Shown here piece by piece: positions 47,770 to 60,600 of a stretch of DNA of 64,000 nt (position 1 is its first letter; the number at the start of each line of letters is the position of its first letter). The notes under the pieces are model-generated. The model had not been told where the DNA came from. It saw only the letters and a list, made by a program, of their open reading frames with translations, and ran no database searches. The translations under genes were made by a program, and so were the position numbers. Origin of the DNA: Prunella strophiata (taxonomy: Eukaryota; Chordata; Aves; Passeriformes; Prunellidae); the NCBI GenBank assembly GCA_036583965.1, contig JAZBQD010000013.1, positions 13,726,618 to 13,790,617 on the forward strand, read 5' to 3'.

Positions 47770-48560
47770 AATGCTGAATTCACATTGCACAATATCAGCA
47801 AATAAGGATCATGAGGGACAATAAATCCCCCACGCCCCGGTCTTAATTTATTTTAAACAGCAAAACAAATGAAACCAAATTAAACTCATAAGTCATTGTG
47901 TGTGCAGTGTCCAAAAAAATGTCAGTTCCAATAAAATATGACAAATAAAAGTATTGGCATAAACTCCAAGGATTTATATCACTGGCACCACAATAAGGCC
48001 TTCTTTAGTTGATCTTGAGACGTGACTCAAAATGTGAAGAATGAGAATATAAATATAAATAAAGGGATTTTTTTTTCCCCTAAATGCTGAAAGGGTTATT
48101 TTTAACACAGTAAACATTTTCATTTTAAGTTAACACTAGTCAGTGTAATTGGAAGAATTTTTCAGTGGGTTTAGCACAGCCAGCTGAAGTATTCAAAATA
48201 ATCTGTACAGAACTGTCATGGAGCTGGATTAAATAGATTATTATACTAATCTGATTATAATAGCCCAGAGCATCATTCACAGTCTCCATAATGAGCTCTT
48301 GCTAATGAGTTCTATATTACTTTTCCTTAGATGTAACATTTCTGGGAGGAGAGAATTTATTTTTCAAAATATAAACTCTGCACTCGTGTTTTTTTATTCA
48401 TAGGCAATGAGTTTTTGTTCTGAAGCATCCGAGATATTTTTCATCCTTTAATTAAATAACATCAGTGTTCAAATAACAGAGACTGCCTGTCAAAGAATAC
48501 AGTGCAGTCATTCAAGTGATCTCCACCAGAATAATTACCCTACAATCAAGCTGTAATTTG
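47770..48560. promoter_or_regulatory. Candidate conserved non-coding element
   Basis: AT-rich but complex, non-repetitive sequence with many homeodomain-type TAAT cores (for example CCATAATGAGCTC, GCTAATGAG and ACTAATCTGATTATAA) and one AP-1-like TGACTCA near 48026. It has no coding frame. The texture resembles deeply conserved developmental enhancers, but conservation cannot be tested from one sequence. Confidence 0.35.
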
Positions 48561-51500
48561 CCTTTTCAAGTAGACTGAATGATCCAGATTGATTGAAAAA
48601 AAGAGCTGGTGTTTTTAACAGGAATAAGAGATGTTCATTTCACATTCTACATTTTTAAAAAATAATGGTGAGATGCCATTTGGCTAATCTGAAATAGCTT
48701 CTGACAAGCCCCCCAGGATCTGGCTTGTAGCTTCAGGCTTACCCTGGTGGGAGTTAGGACTGGATTTGTGTGAATTACTCACAGCACCTGTGGCCTTTCA
48801 CAGTGAGGTTTCTCTTGTGCTCACTGTGTGGAATTACTGTGCCCAGAAACCAGAGCTGTCACAGGCTCCCATCGGGCAGTGGAGATTCCCCTCCCCAAAT
48901 GCTCCTCTCAGTTCTGCTGCAGGAGCTGATGGAGCCCCCTGCAGCTGGAGGGCTCTGCCCTTTGCAGGGTGGATTGCCCAGAGAGAGCAGGCTGCTGGAA
49001 AAATGCTGAATTCAGAAGGGTTTGGCTTTCCTGCACTGGGTGTGGAACGTGGGCCTGATTTTCTGTGAGCACTGTGCAGCTCTGCTCCTGCCTGGCAGCA
49101 CTCGAGGCTGGCCTTGCACACAGAAAAATGACCAGACAAGGGTCATTGGTGCCTTTACAATAATTGGTTATTTTCAGTCCTGTAAATACAATTCTTTTTC
49201 TGTCTTTTTTTTTTTTTTAATCTGGCTTTTAAATTTCTGATTCATCCTGATTTTTATGAAATCTCAATGCTGTACAAGACCTCTCTTCAATAGATATCTG
49301 TTTAAATCAAAGTATTTAATCTGAGAAAATCATATTGTATGAATCAGAACAGTGAGAGCAGGAAAAAGCTGACAGACAAATGGCTGTTTTATGGAAAGCT
49401 GGGAGAGGTACAGAAAAATGTATGTTGGGAAAACTCTAAAGCAACCAAAAGATTTGGCCAGCAAGTTAAATTATAAGGGTAAAGTTTAAAGCAATTTCTT
49501 CCAGAAACCCCTGAAGGTTTTGTGGAATAAGGCAATTTCTTCAGTCCTGACACTACAAGAGCATAGGAAATTGGCATAAAATTAATAAAAATGAAAACAA
49601 TGTAAACCTTTGCTCTAACTCTGAACCAAACAGTTCCTACATTTTCATGGAATTCAGAAGAAGATATTGTTAGCTAGCAATGCAGTGTAAGAGCTGGCTT
49701 TGTGTTTGGACTGGAGTTAAAGGCTGTGCAAAGAGCTTTTCATGTGGCATTTCTGGCTGGGGCTGGGCAGGCTTTAGGGTGACTCTCATGCACTCCCAGG
49801 AGCTGGGAAAAGGGAGAAGATGCAGTTTGTGTGCCAGGAGCCAGACATGCTCTGAGCAAACCATGCAGTTTTGGAGGCGTGTCCCCATTTTCTGAGCTGT
49901 CTAAAGCTAAAATAAGAAGAAAGACTGGAAATTATCTGGTTTTGGTCGAGTTCATCTTTCTGCCACTCTTCCTTTTTTTCCCTTTCCTGTGATATGCTGC
50001 TCCAGTTTTAAACAGGACCAAGCTGAGCCACCAGAGAATCTTTGTCCCAAGCAGCTCTCAGGGTCCTCCTGTGACACCAAACCTGCAGGTTCTGCTGCTC
50101 TGGAGCACTTCAGGTGCTTCATCTCTCCTCCAAAGCATGTAACTCCCCACAGGCTCTTTGCCTTTGCTCTAACTCTGAAACAAAAGTCTGGATGTTCCTC
50201 TGTCAGAATTCTCTTCTTTTCATTCGTTTAACTGCAGTTTTTTGAGGGTGTTGCTGAATTAAAGTATAAATTGTTTTGTTCATAATAGCAGTCCTGAATC
50301 TGCTTTCTGTAAGGGTGACTATTAAGAAGAATCTATTTGCATAAGAAGCTTATTTTCATATATTTACCCCATGCTTTTACTGCCTTATGGTCCCTCAATT
50401 AGGGCTTTTGTGGTTCCCTTGATCACTGTGTTTGTGAACTGCTATAAAGTGATCACAAAGGCAAAGTGAAAAGATAATTTTACACTGACCAAGCCTTTGA
50501 TATCTAAACCCCATTTCTGGATCTGGCATAATCCACTTCTGTAACTTGGGGGCAAACTGTTTAAATGTAGTTGGGTCACTTGGATCAGATACAAAGAAGT
50601 ATGGTGAATTTTCCTCAAGAAGGGAAATGGTCAATAATAATTCAGTTTGCCCATCTGTGTAATGGACACAATGATCTTTCAGCTTTTTTTTTTTTTGTTG
50701 TTGTTCTCAAGCCACTGTCTTAGCAGAAAGAGACAGAGACTGGAAAAGCCACTGCACTCCTAGATTCTATGGAGAAATTGCTCTTCTGTTTCTCTTTTCC
50801 CTCCATTCCCTCCCCAGACAAAGAGCCTGGGTGTTTCCAGAGCAGTGCCTGGTCCCTCAGGGAGGGAATCTCCCCCTCTGGAGCCTGGGCTGGCTCTGGG
50901 GCTGCCCAACCTGGAACCCCTGGAAATCTCTTCCCTTCACCCAGTGAATGCCTGGGATTCACCCTGAGAGTGTGATCCTGCCCGAGCCCTCTGCCACTCC
51001 TGGCACCCAGAGCAGCTCTCAGCAGAGGCTGCAGTGCCCAGGTGAGCAGCACAAAGTGGATTCTTTGGTTGAACTCAGTTTTTCTCAAAGTCCTGAGGAG
51101 CAACTGAACTGGGGTGGAACCTTTCTCCTATCCAGTAGTTTACAATCCTTGTTATTTTAGTCCTTTTTACTGCCACAGATGAGATTGTTTGACTTACAGT
51201 TTAAGACATGTTTTGGGAGAAAAATCACTGTATATAAATGAAAGATATTATTATTACTATTACAGGGTGCTCCATAACTTTTATAGTTTATAGGCTGTCA
51301 GCATTTTCTTTAGAAGCTCTGTATTTTAGGTGTCTCAGTTTGGCCTTGAAGTTGTTCTCAAAGTTAAAAGCTGAAATACTAAAAACCATCTCAAAGCAAA
51401 GTTGTTTCCCTTCCCTCTCTTTTTCTCATAAAATGAAAACAAGATCTTTAGCAACCTTTACATCACTAAGACACAGATAAATAAATGTCATTGTTGGCTT

Positions 51501-54297
51501 CAGGCTTTGTCAGGTGCTAAAACTAAAAAAACCAAATGCAGAGCCCCAGCTGCTCCTTTGGATACAGGTTCACATCTGTGAGCATTAGGGTCATCTGTAC
51601 CTGAGTCAGTCAAAACCTAAATACTAGAAAATGGCTTAAGCTGGGAGAAAACCAGAATGCAGCTTTGTGGAGGACCCCACCTCTGTGCTGTAAAGGATTC
51701 TGCTGCTGAAAAGCCTTGAGCTGGCAGCCCCTTCTAGTAATGAAATCTAGGGGAGTCTGAAGTCTCTGAGGGTGTTAATAAGGAATTTTGCTGGCTCTGA
51801 AATCGAGACAATGCTCCAAAACTCCTTTAAATCCAGGGAAAGCCTAGCTGGCTTAAGTGGGTTTGGGATCAAGCCATGGGTTTTGTAATGAAGTTCTTAG
51901 GCAGGTTGAGCTGGACATACAGACACAGGGTTTATGTTACAGCTCAGTCTCAGGCCCTGCTGAACCCACCCTGGAGCTCCTTATGGCTCCAGTGCAACGT
52001 AAAGAGATTAAAGATGATGACAGAAGTCCTAATGAGCTGCCTTAGTGAGCAAATTGTCAATAGCTGCCTTTCTAGGTAAGAGACATTAGAGTGAGATATC
52101 CCTGGAACAACCTGACTCACCTCCTCAGGTGTGGCCTTTGGGTTTTGTTGCTCTTCCTGCTCTGCTGAGGCTGAATGTGGAAAGAACTAGGGGGTTTTGC
52201 CAAGGCAAACCATGGGAAGAGAAGTAGGAACAAAGCTCCAGAAAAAGCTGGGTTGGATCAATATTTTGCTGGTGGGAAATAAGCAAAAATGAAGCATTAG
52301 TGTGTAAAAAAGAAATAAGAGACCTGACTGTGCTACTGAAGTCCTGGTGGAAGTGCTTAGAGGATTCCCTGAGCTGCTGTTTGCCCTCCACTGTGGGCAC
52401 TGGGTGCATCCTACTTCAAACATACCCAACATGTACTGGGTAGCACCAGAGGGGAGGACAGCACGGTTTGAAGAGGCATCAGGGATAATTCTGTTGGTAA
52501 ACAATATTTCAGATAGGATTTTGCTACTTTTGAAAGTTTTATTTTCTTTCATTGCTTGAACTTCTCTCTGTAGTGCTCTGAGAGGTGGGAGGCTCCTGGT
52601 GTGCGTGGCTGAGTCCCAGAGGAAGGAAGGGCTGTGCTTTCCCCTCTCCCCAGGCTCTTCTGCTCTTTGATTCTGTGTAGCATGAGGAGGCTGGCCATAA
52701 TGAGAGGCTGGCCATAAACCAGAAGATTGCCTTTAAATGGTATTTCTTTTCTTTGTGTTGATGCTCAGGGCTGCTTCACTCAGTGCTTTAAACTCGTGAT
52801 TGATGCGTGGCACAGCCTGGGCTGTGTCCCCAGAGCTGGGATCCCCAGCAGGTGAATTTGGGGCAGTGCCTGTGTGTGAGGCTGCAGCAAAGCCTTTTGT
52901 GTGCAGGGCAGGCCAGGGCTCCCAGGGACTGCCTTGGAGCCCCTGGGCTTTGCTGTGCTGCAGAGAATGCAAACACTTCTCTGGGCAAGGCTGTTTTGCC
53001 CCTTTCTTCGATTTTAGAAATACTTGATTTTGAATTCCTTACCACAAGAGTTTGTGCAAGAGCCTCTGATCTATGCAAGAAATGACCTGGCATTCTTTAA
53101 TGAACCACCTTTTGTGTCACTCTGAGTGAGCAGTGGATGATATCAGCACTGGGTAGATATGCACAGCATGTGCCATTTTTGGTTAGGAGGGTACTAAAAG
53201 GGTTCTTCAGTTGTAAGTCATGGTTGGAAGGAATCTCTTGACTTATTTGGATTGTGTATCACTCTGTGACAGGTTAGCCATCATCTCTTTATTAAAAAAT
53301 ACATTTATTTTCTGGGCTGTCAGCCACTTATTATTTATAAAGAGGTCTTAATTGGAAGTGTTTTCCCATTGGAATTACTCCCATGAACACTAGCAAGAAC
53401 GTTTCCAAAAATAACGTGTTTAGCAAAAGAAAGAAATCTCAAACTCTGTAGCATGAAACACCCCGAGCTGGCACTCAGATGGCACTGGGAGAGTTGCTGC
53501 CATGTTGGGAGGCACTGTGCTCCTAAAAAGGGACAGTCTTGCTTTGAATAACCCTGATCACAGCACAGGACTCTGCCCTGTACCCACTGGAGTCACTGGA
53601 GTTTCCCTGTGGGCTCAGCAGGAGCAGCTCAGGTGCCTCTGAGCCCTGCAAAGCCCCTGGCCTGCAGCAGTTTGCTGAAGGCTTTGGAGTTTTGGTTTGT
53701 AACTTTTCTGGTGGACTACAGAATTTTCCCAGTAAATTAAATTGTACTCAGCCATTTCTGTTTACATATGATTATGGTTTTATTAGATCTAAAAGCATTT
53801 CCACTATTTGTGTAATATATTTTTCTTAAAGAAGAAGCAAGACAAGGAAAGACACCAATGGTTTACAGGGTGGTGTGTCCCAGGAGCTTACAGGAATGCC
53901 ACACTCAGGTACATTATGTAACTCCTGGCCACTGCATCCTGACTAGGTGCTTAAAAACCCAGTTTGCCATGGAGAGATTTCCCTCAAGTGCCAGAAAGGA
54001 GCCCAGCAGTGCTGCCATTGAAGGGAGAGAATAATTTCTCATTCTTTGCCCATCTAAAATTGTTGTACTAACTAACAGACAAGCGAGTCTGGAGGCTTTG
54101 CAAAGCTCTGCTGTCCACATTCCTCAGACCATTAGATCAGTTTCCAGAGGGACCCGTGCTGATTTCAGGAATCTTGGAAAAACTGAGCTCTGGGCCAGCA
54201 GGGCTGGAGCTGAGTCACTGAGGGGCAGTCACATTTCATGGCAGGAGATGCCCCGTGTGGCATCTGTGACCTGGCTGCAGGAACCAGCCCAAGCAGC
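48561..54297 (+). other. Long unique intron stretch
   Basis: About 5.7 kb of unique sequence with a poly-T tract near 49207 and another near 50683. No exon, RNA gene or clear mobile element was recognised. Confidence 0.5.
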
Positions 54298-54478
54298 CAT
54301 CCCTGTGGAGGGCTTTGGGTCTGCTCCCATCCCTGTGGAGGGCTTTGGGGTCTGCTCCTGTCACTGTGGAGGGGTTTGGGGTTTGCTCCCATCCCTGTGG
54401 AGGGCTTTGGGTCTGCTCCCATCCCTGTGGAGGGCTTTGGGGTCTGCTCCTGTCACTGTGGAGGGCTTTGGGGTTTGC
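54298..54478 (+). repeat. 30-31 bp minisatellite
   Basis: About six copies of CCATCCCTGTGGAGGGCTTT followed by GGGGTCTGCTC, with CTGTCACTGTGGAGGG variants. It merges into the next array through the shared CCATCCCTG start. Confidence 0.93.
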
Positions 54479-55152
54479 CCATCCCTGCATCCCCATGGAT
54501 TGGTTTTGTGGTTTGCCCCATCCCTGCCACCCCCATGGATTGGTTTTGTGTTTTGCCCCATCCCTGCCATCCCCATGGATTGGTTCTGGGGTTTGCCCAT
54601 CCCTGCATCCCCATGGATTGGTTCTGGGTTTTCCCCATCCCTGCCATCCCCATGGATTGGTTCTGGGTTTGCCCATCCCTGCCATCCCCATGGATTGGTT
54701 CTGGGTTTGCCCCCATCCCTGCCATCCCCATGGATTGGTTCTGGGTTTGCCCATCCCTGCACCCCCATGGACTGGTTCTGGGTTTTCCCCATCCCTGCCA
54801 TCCCCATGGATTGGTTCTGGGGTTTTCCCCATCCCTGCACCCCCATGGATTGGTTCTGGGGTTTGCTCCCATCCCTGCCATCCCCATGGATTGGTTCTGG
54901 GGTTTGCCCATCCCTGCATCCCCATGGATTGGTTCTGGGTTTTCCCCATCCCTGCATCCCCATGGATTGGTTCTGGGTTTGCCCATCCCTGCACCCCCAT
55001 GGATTGGTTCTGGGTGTTCCCCATCCCTGCATCCCCATGGATTGGTTCTGGGTTTTCCTCATCCCTGCATCCCCATGGATTGGTTTTGGGGTTTGCCCCC
55101 ATCCCTGCACCCCCATGGATTGGTTCTGGGTTTTCCCCATCCCTGCACCCCT
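54479..55152 (+). repeat. 36-43 bp minisatellite carrying ATTGG
   Basis: About 17 units of CCATCCCTGCATCCCCATGG followed by ATTGGTTCTGGGTTTTCC. Units alternate CATC, CACC and CCATC before CCCATGG, and GTTTGCC or GTTTTCC at the end. Nearly every unit carries GGATTGGTT. Open frames on both strands are a repeat effect. Confidence 0.96.
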
Positions 55153-56279
55153 GTGGCACGGTGGGGTTGCTGTGCCCCCCTGCACACTCCTCCTTCAGTG
55201 GCTGTCCTTGCAAACCTCCAGCTGGGGACACCCCGATGCCATTTGCAACCTGACAAAAGACTGAAAGGTTGAATATACTCCTGCTTTGAAACTTCCATCC
55301 TGGTTATCCCAGGGAGAAAACCCTATGCTGAAAATTGCAATTCCAGCTTCCCAGAGCACTTGGTTGCTGTGCTGCTGGACCCCAGCCTTGGTGAGGGCTC
55401 TGCAGCCCTGGGGGAGCCTGGCTGCTCTCCTGCCACTGCTGTGTCAGCAGGCACATCTCTATCCCTGCTCTCTCTGGGGATGTGCACAGCTTCACTGGCT
55501 CCCATTTCCTCATCTGAAAAATCAACTCCATGGCTTAGTCTCACACTGCTCAACTTTGTAGCTGGAGTTAATGCTCCAGGCCTAATTCCAGGCTGGTTCT
55601 CAATTTGTTGGATGTGGTTGGTGCACACATCAAACAGTTCTGGCACCCTGATGCTTCCTGTGAATGAAAAATGACACGAAATAGTTGTGTGAATTTCATC
55701 CCCATTCATGCAATGGACTAAAAGACAAACTTATGTTTGGCAAACGCGCAGGAATGGGAGAAAAGATTCAAATCGGAGGGAAAAAATGTAAATGTTCTCA
55801 AGAGAGGTTTTTTGTTTTTGTTTGTTTTTTTTTCCCCACAACGAAAAGAAAAAAAAAAAGAGCAGTAATGGAAACCATTGAGAGATCTGGTCAGGAGAGT
55901 GTAATATCTTAATGAGGTGCTAAGATGGAAGCAATAGTCTTGCGAGGGTGTGTTGCCTCTCTTTGCAGCTGATGTGGCATTACAGAGGAGGGTTTCTATC
56001 TGTGCATGAGGATGAAGTGCAGACCCAGATTGACTGCAGCTGGGCGCTGTGTCCGTGCTGCTCCCGGCCCCCTTGCTCCTTGGCTTTATTTATTGCCCGT
56101 GCTCAGGACAGCAGCTGTAACTCGTTAAATGGACAGAAACGTGCCCGGCTCGGGGTGGGAGCTCGGGCCGGGCTCCCTCTGTGCCCTGCTTGGCTCCATC
56201 ACCGGCTCAGTCGGGGATAATGGATGGGAACTGAGACGCAGAGACGGGAAAGAGCCTGTGAAAAGTCCCGTGGGAAAAG
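55153..56279 (+). other. Intron spacer
   Basis: Unique sequence of about 1.1 kb with a poly-T and poly-A pair near 55826-55858. No gene was recognised. Confidence 0.5.
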
Positions 56280-56900
56280 CGAACTGGGGAATAAAACCAA
56301 ATGTCCTGAATCCAAGTGACTTTTTGATTGCACAAAATAAACATTCCCTTATCTCACCTAGCGGGCCTGGATATCTTGTCCTAAAGCAAGCATAAGATTT
56401 TGTAATATTTTCCAGTCTGCTTACAGCAGTCTTATCGTGGAAGGGCTGAGCGCTGGCAATTCTGCGAGCCTTTGTCGTGCGCTGTGGCATCGCTGCGGAA
56501 TGTTTATTGTGCTGTCATTATTTGTACTGCAGCGCTCCCATTGACCGCCTGTCCCACCCGCTCCCGGGAGATTAGCAGAGGCTGGGGAAGGATAAATGCC
56601 GATTAGCAGCCAGTCGAGGGATGGAAGGGCTGAAAGGGTCAATACAGAACAAAGGCTGCCACATATAATTCACAAAGAATGTGAGGCGCTGCCTTTCAGA
56701 GGCAGCATTCGCATAGCCGGGGTTTAATGAGAATGGAAAATGCTAACATATAAATCCACTCCTAAGAAAAATATATCCACAGCAAACTACTGAGTGGTAA
56801 ATATTTTTGCCATTAAGCTTGGTACTCTGTTTCTGACGTGAACTATTAAAACTCCTCCTAAAGCTTTCATTAAATCATGTCTTCAAAACTCCCTTTAAAA
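56280..56900. promoter_or_regulatory. Candidate conserved enhancer-like element
   Basis: Complex sequence with unusually many retained CG pairs for an AT-balanced intron. Motifs include several GATA-type sites (CTTATCT near 56349, CTTATCG near 56431, GGATAAATG near 56589) and SOX-like ACAAAG sites (near 56650 and 56671). There is no coding frame and no tandem repeat. The call is by composition and motif density only. Confidence 0.35.
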
Positions 56901-57330
56901 CATGGTCCTTTGTATGGAATGGAATTAGTCTGCAGATGGATGAGAACCAGCCAGCTGAGTATCTTACAAAAACTCGGGTTTTTCCGAGGCGTGAAATGCA
57001 GAGCGGCTCAAACTCTGACTGAAGTTGACCAAGGGGGTTCCAGCAGCACAAGGAGCTGGAGTTTCCTGCAGGAGCACAGCCCGGTTCTGTCAGTGTATGT
57101 GTGTCACACACCATGGTCCCTTTCTGCTGCTTCCCGAGGGAAGCACACGCACCCCAAAAGGGTTTTGTGCCTTGGAGTCTTTGTGCCGGGTGCTCCTGGC
57201 TCCTCTGCTCTGCTGTCACCTCTGCTCTGCTGTCACCTCTGCTCTGCTCTCCTGAGCCCACGGGCGGGTGGGAGCGGGGCTGGAGCCCGGCACAGCCAGG
57301 GCAGGGCAGGGCTGGGCTGCCGGGAGCTCC
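56901..57330 (+). other. Intron spacer
   Basis: Unique sequence that becomes GC-rich toward the array; a short CTCTGCTCTGCTGTCAC repeat lies near 57203-57250. No gene was recognised. Confidence 0.5.
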
Positions 57331-57605
57331 GGGAGTGTCCCCAGAGCATCCCTGGAGTATCCCTGGAGCATCCCTGGAGCATCCCCAGAGTATCCCTGGA
57401 GTATCCCCAGAGTATCCCTGGAGTATCCCCAGAGTATCCCTGGAGTATCCCCAGAGTATCCCTGGAGTATCCCCAGAGTATCCCTGGAGTATCCCCAGAG
57501 TATCCCTGGAGCATCCCCAGAGTGTCCCAGGATCATCCTCAGAGTGTCCCCGGAGTATCCCCGGAGTATCCCCAGAGTATCCCTGGAGTATCCCCAGAGT
57601 ATCCC
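57331..57605 (+). repeat. 11/22-bp minisatellite
   Basis: About 12 copies of a 22-base dimer, TCCCTGGAGTATCCCCAGAG plus TA, made of two related 11-base halves (TCCCTGGAGTA and TCCCCAGAGTA). A few early units read GCATC or GTGTC. The dimer structure shows that the two halves were amplified together. Confidence 0.95.
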
Positions 57606-60600
57606 CTGCTCCCGTGCTGCCCCCAGTGCTGTTCCATCTCCTGGGGGCTTTGGCCACATCAGGCTCCTCCTGCTCCCAAGGTTTCCTGTTCCCAGAAGGC
57701 AGCTTTGTCCCTGGAGGTGAAGGGCAGGGGGTTGCAGCCTTCATAAAGAAAATGAATGCACTATTCCCAAATATTCCATAAACAGTTCATTATTCCTCTT
57801 ATTATCATGCAGAGTAAGTGAAATTTTAATGTTTCACTGCTCCAGGCTGTCAAAGTCCTTGTGCTCTTCAAAGAGAAGGGCTCAGATTCTGTTCAGTCTT
57901 TGTGGAGAAAAATTAGGGCATCTTTGTACTTTTTAAAAATATGTTTAGGAAAGGTCATACGTACTGTTTCTTCACTTGGAAGTGTATCCTGGGATAGCTG
58001 TGATGTGCCTGTTGTGTGAAAAATTGCCTAAAAGGTCTCTAAAGCCTTCTCCATAATAAATATGAGTGAATATGGATTGATTCTTCTTAATTATGACTTT
58101 CACTCTTGCAGGAAACAGATGTTTGCTAACTCAGATTTCATTTCTGGCTTGGCAAAGAAGTGTGTACAACTGAAACCAATAAGGGCTGGTGAGACTTGCC
58201 ATTGCTGCTGGGTTTTTAAGCTTTGCTTTTGAATTCAGCACAACTTCTTGCTGTTGCTGAAGCTCGTTATTTGCAGGTAGCAAACCTCTGTTCTGTGGGG
58301 TTCCAGTTCCACCTGGGCTTGGTTGTCAAAAATCCAGGTGTGTGTGGGCTGGGAGCTGGGTGCCTGCCCACCCCTGGGTGCTGTGGCTCAGGGGCAGTGC
58401 CCAGCTCCTGCCCAGCTGGGGCTGAGCTGCCCCAGCTTCTTGTTTCTCACCTGAATTCTCTCAGTAACATCAGGACTGGGAATCACAGCTGAAATGCTGA
58501 CTGTCCTGAGTGGTTCTTGTCTGATGCAAATGTTTCTCTTCTTAAAAATATTATAAAAAGCCATCGGGAGGAAAAGTCCAGGCACTGTTTTGGAAACTAA
58601 GAATTGTGGAAATACTGCCTAATAGGAAAAGTATTTTTAAAACGGATTCTCCTGTGTGCATCCCTTTAAGGGATTCTGGTTTATGCCTGCCTTCTGGCCC
58701 TGTCACAGCTGCTGTCATTACCTCCACAATATTTCCTGTGCCAGAGCTCTCTGCTGGGCCTGCAGAGTTGTATGGCAAGGGGAAACATTTCTGCCTTTGT
58801 CAAAATACTGCAGGTGAATGGGGGGAGAGGAAGATTCATTTGCTTCTTTCATTGTGCTTCTGTTGGATTAGAGAACGTGTCCTTTTATAAACAGCTTTTT
58901 CTACATCAGTCAGACCAGTTGTTTTCCTTTGGGAATACTTTCACATGAGCTAAGAAAAACAGAGTAGATTCAGAAAGGGTGCATAGGAGGCATGTCTGCT
59001 TCATGTTTTAGAAAAGCAACACATTTTTAATATAATAATGCAGAGCAGGAAAAAAAGGCACAGAAAAGAAAACAAAGAACCTTAACAAAAGACACCATTG
59101 TCTATTTCATTAAGCAGTTTTGGAAAGTTATCATGGATTTGTATCAGCATTATCACAAAATCTATTGCATTATTCTGCTTGTAAGGCAGGTGGGAAAAGC
59201 TGAAATGATATTTGATTCATCTATCCAGAAACTCCTGTAAGCTTCCAGCAGTGTGCGTGAGCAGAACTGGGCAAGGCTGGTTTGCACACACAGCTTTGGA
59301 GTGGTGGGCTGTACCTGCCCTGGAAATGGTGTTTTGGGGAGCCTGGGAGTGCAGGAGCAGCCCTGGGCCAGGGGAGTGAGCAGCACAGCCAGCTGCTGGA
59401 GTGGCAGCCTTGGCAAGAAATGCCTCACAGTCACCCCTGGAGGAGCCAGAATGAACCGAGGGACTTTGGGACTTCCAGCTTTGCTTCATCCATGCCCCAG
59501 CATTACTTTCAGCCTGGCCCATTTAACTCAGATGTCCTAGAAGAGATCAGAGCATAAAAGACAGAAATGAGCTCTTGGTTATGGGAGGAGGGCCCACAGG
59601 AGTCTGTGTTTAGGGCCCCTCAGTGATCTCCAAGTGGATCTGCCATTGAAAAAAAGAGATTTCCTTCTTTTATTTATTTGCCAGTCTGAAAAGCTGTTTT
59701 TGATCCCTGACCATCACACTGGGTTTCTTCTTCTGTGCAGTGAGATGTTCTGGAGCTCTGAGCTGAGTGGACACAGGCAAAAGCAGAAGAGCTGCTCTGC
59801 AGGGCTGTGCATTGCATTAAATCAGAATAAAGCCTTTCAGGCAATGAGTAACTGCCTCAGCATGGGCACCTTGGGTGGAATAACTTGCATTTTTAATTAC
59901 TCAGATTAAATGAGATCTCTTTGGAGCCAGACTGTGTTCATTAACTTTGGAGAGGCAGTGTCTGGCTGGAGGCTGTGCCCTGAGCCAGCCAAAGGCACTG
60001 GGGAGGGTCCCAGGGTTGATGGCTCTGCTCTGCACTAATGATTCTGTTAATAACACCCAGGAAGGAAACTGGTGCTGCCCTGCTCTCCCATTGGGATTGA
60101 CTTGCTAAAAGGTGGAGGCAAGGCTGCCCCAGTGTCACTGGCTCAGCTCTGCCTCTCTTCATCCTTCCATACAGGTTTAGATGGCTCTGTAATTTTTCTC
60201 TTACATATGGATATAACTGTTTAACTCTAAGGACAGACCAAAACTCTCTGAGTGCTATATTGCTAATTATGTAAATGAGACTATTTCTTGAGAGACAATA
60301 TTAATATTTTCACCTCTTCATTCTTTGGAATAGAGCTGTGCTTTAAGGAACATGAGAAATGTTTTCACTTAAGCATTAAGGCAGCTTTTCATACAGATCA
60401 TCAGTTAGTTCTGTGTCTATTGGTGCTTACATAAGGAAAGGCTGCCACGCTGAGCTCTGCTTCTCCCTGACTGGCATTTAAATTTTTTAAACATCAAATA
60501 TTTACTGATGTAACCCAGTTGCTCACCAAATTGAATTTCAAAGGTCCTTATCCTGCAGTTTCTGTTTGTGCACATCTTCCATTCAAGGCAGCTCCATGCA

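Noticed and set aside
53205..53240. Possible CR1 3' end (CATGGTTGGAAGGAATCTC)
   Set aside because: Only about 20 bases resemble CR1 and the flanks do not continue the match.
54098..55272. Trp/Pro-rich 300-390 codon frames in both directions
   Set aside because: Consequences of the 30-bp and 36-43 bp minisatellite units; no conserved domain or splice structure.
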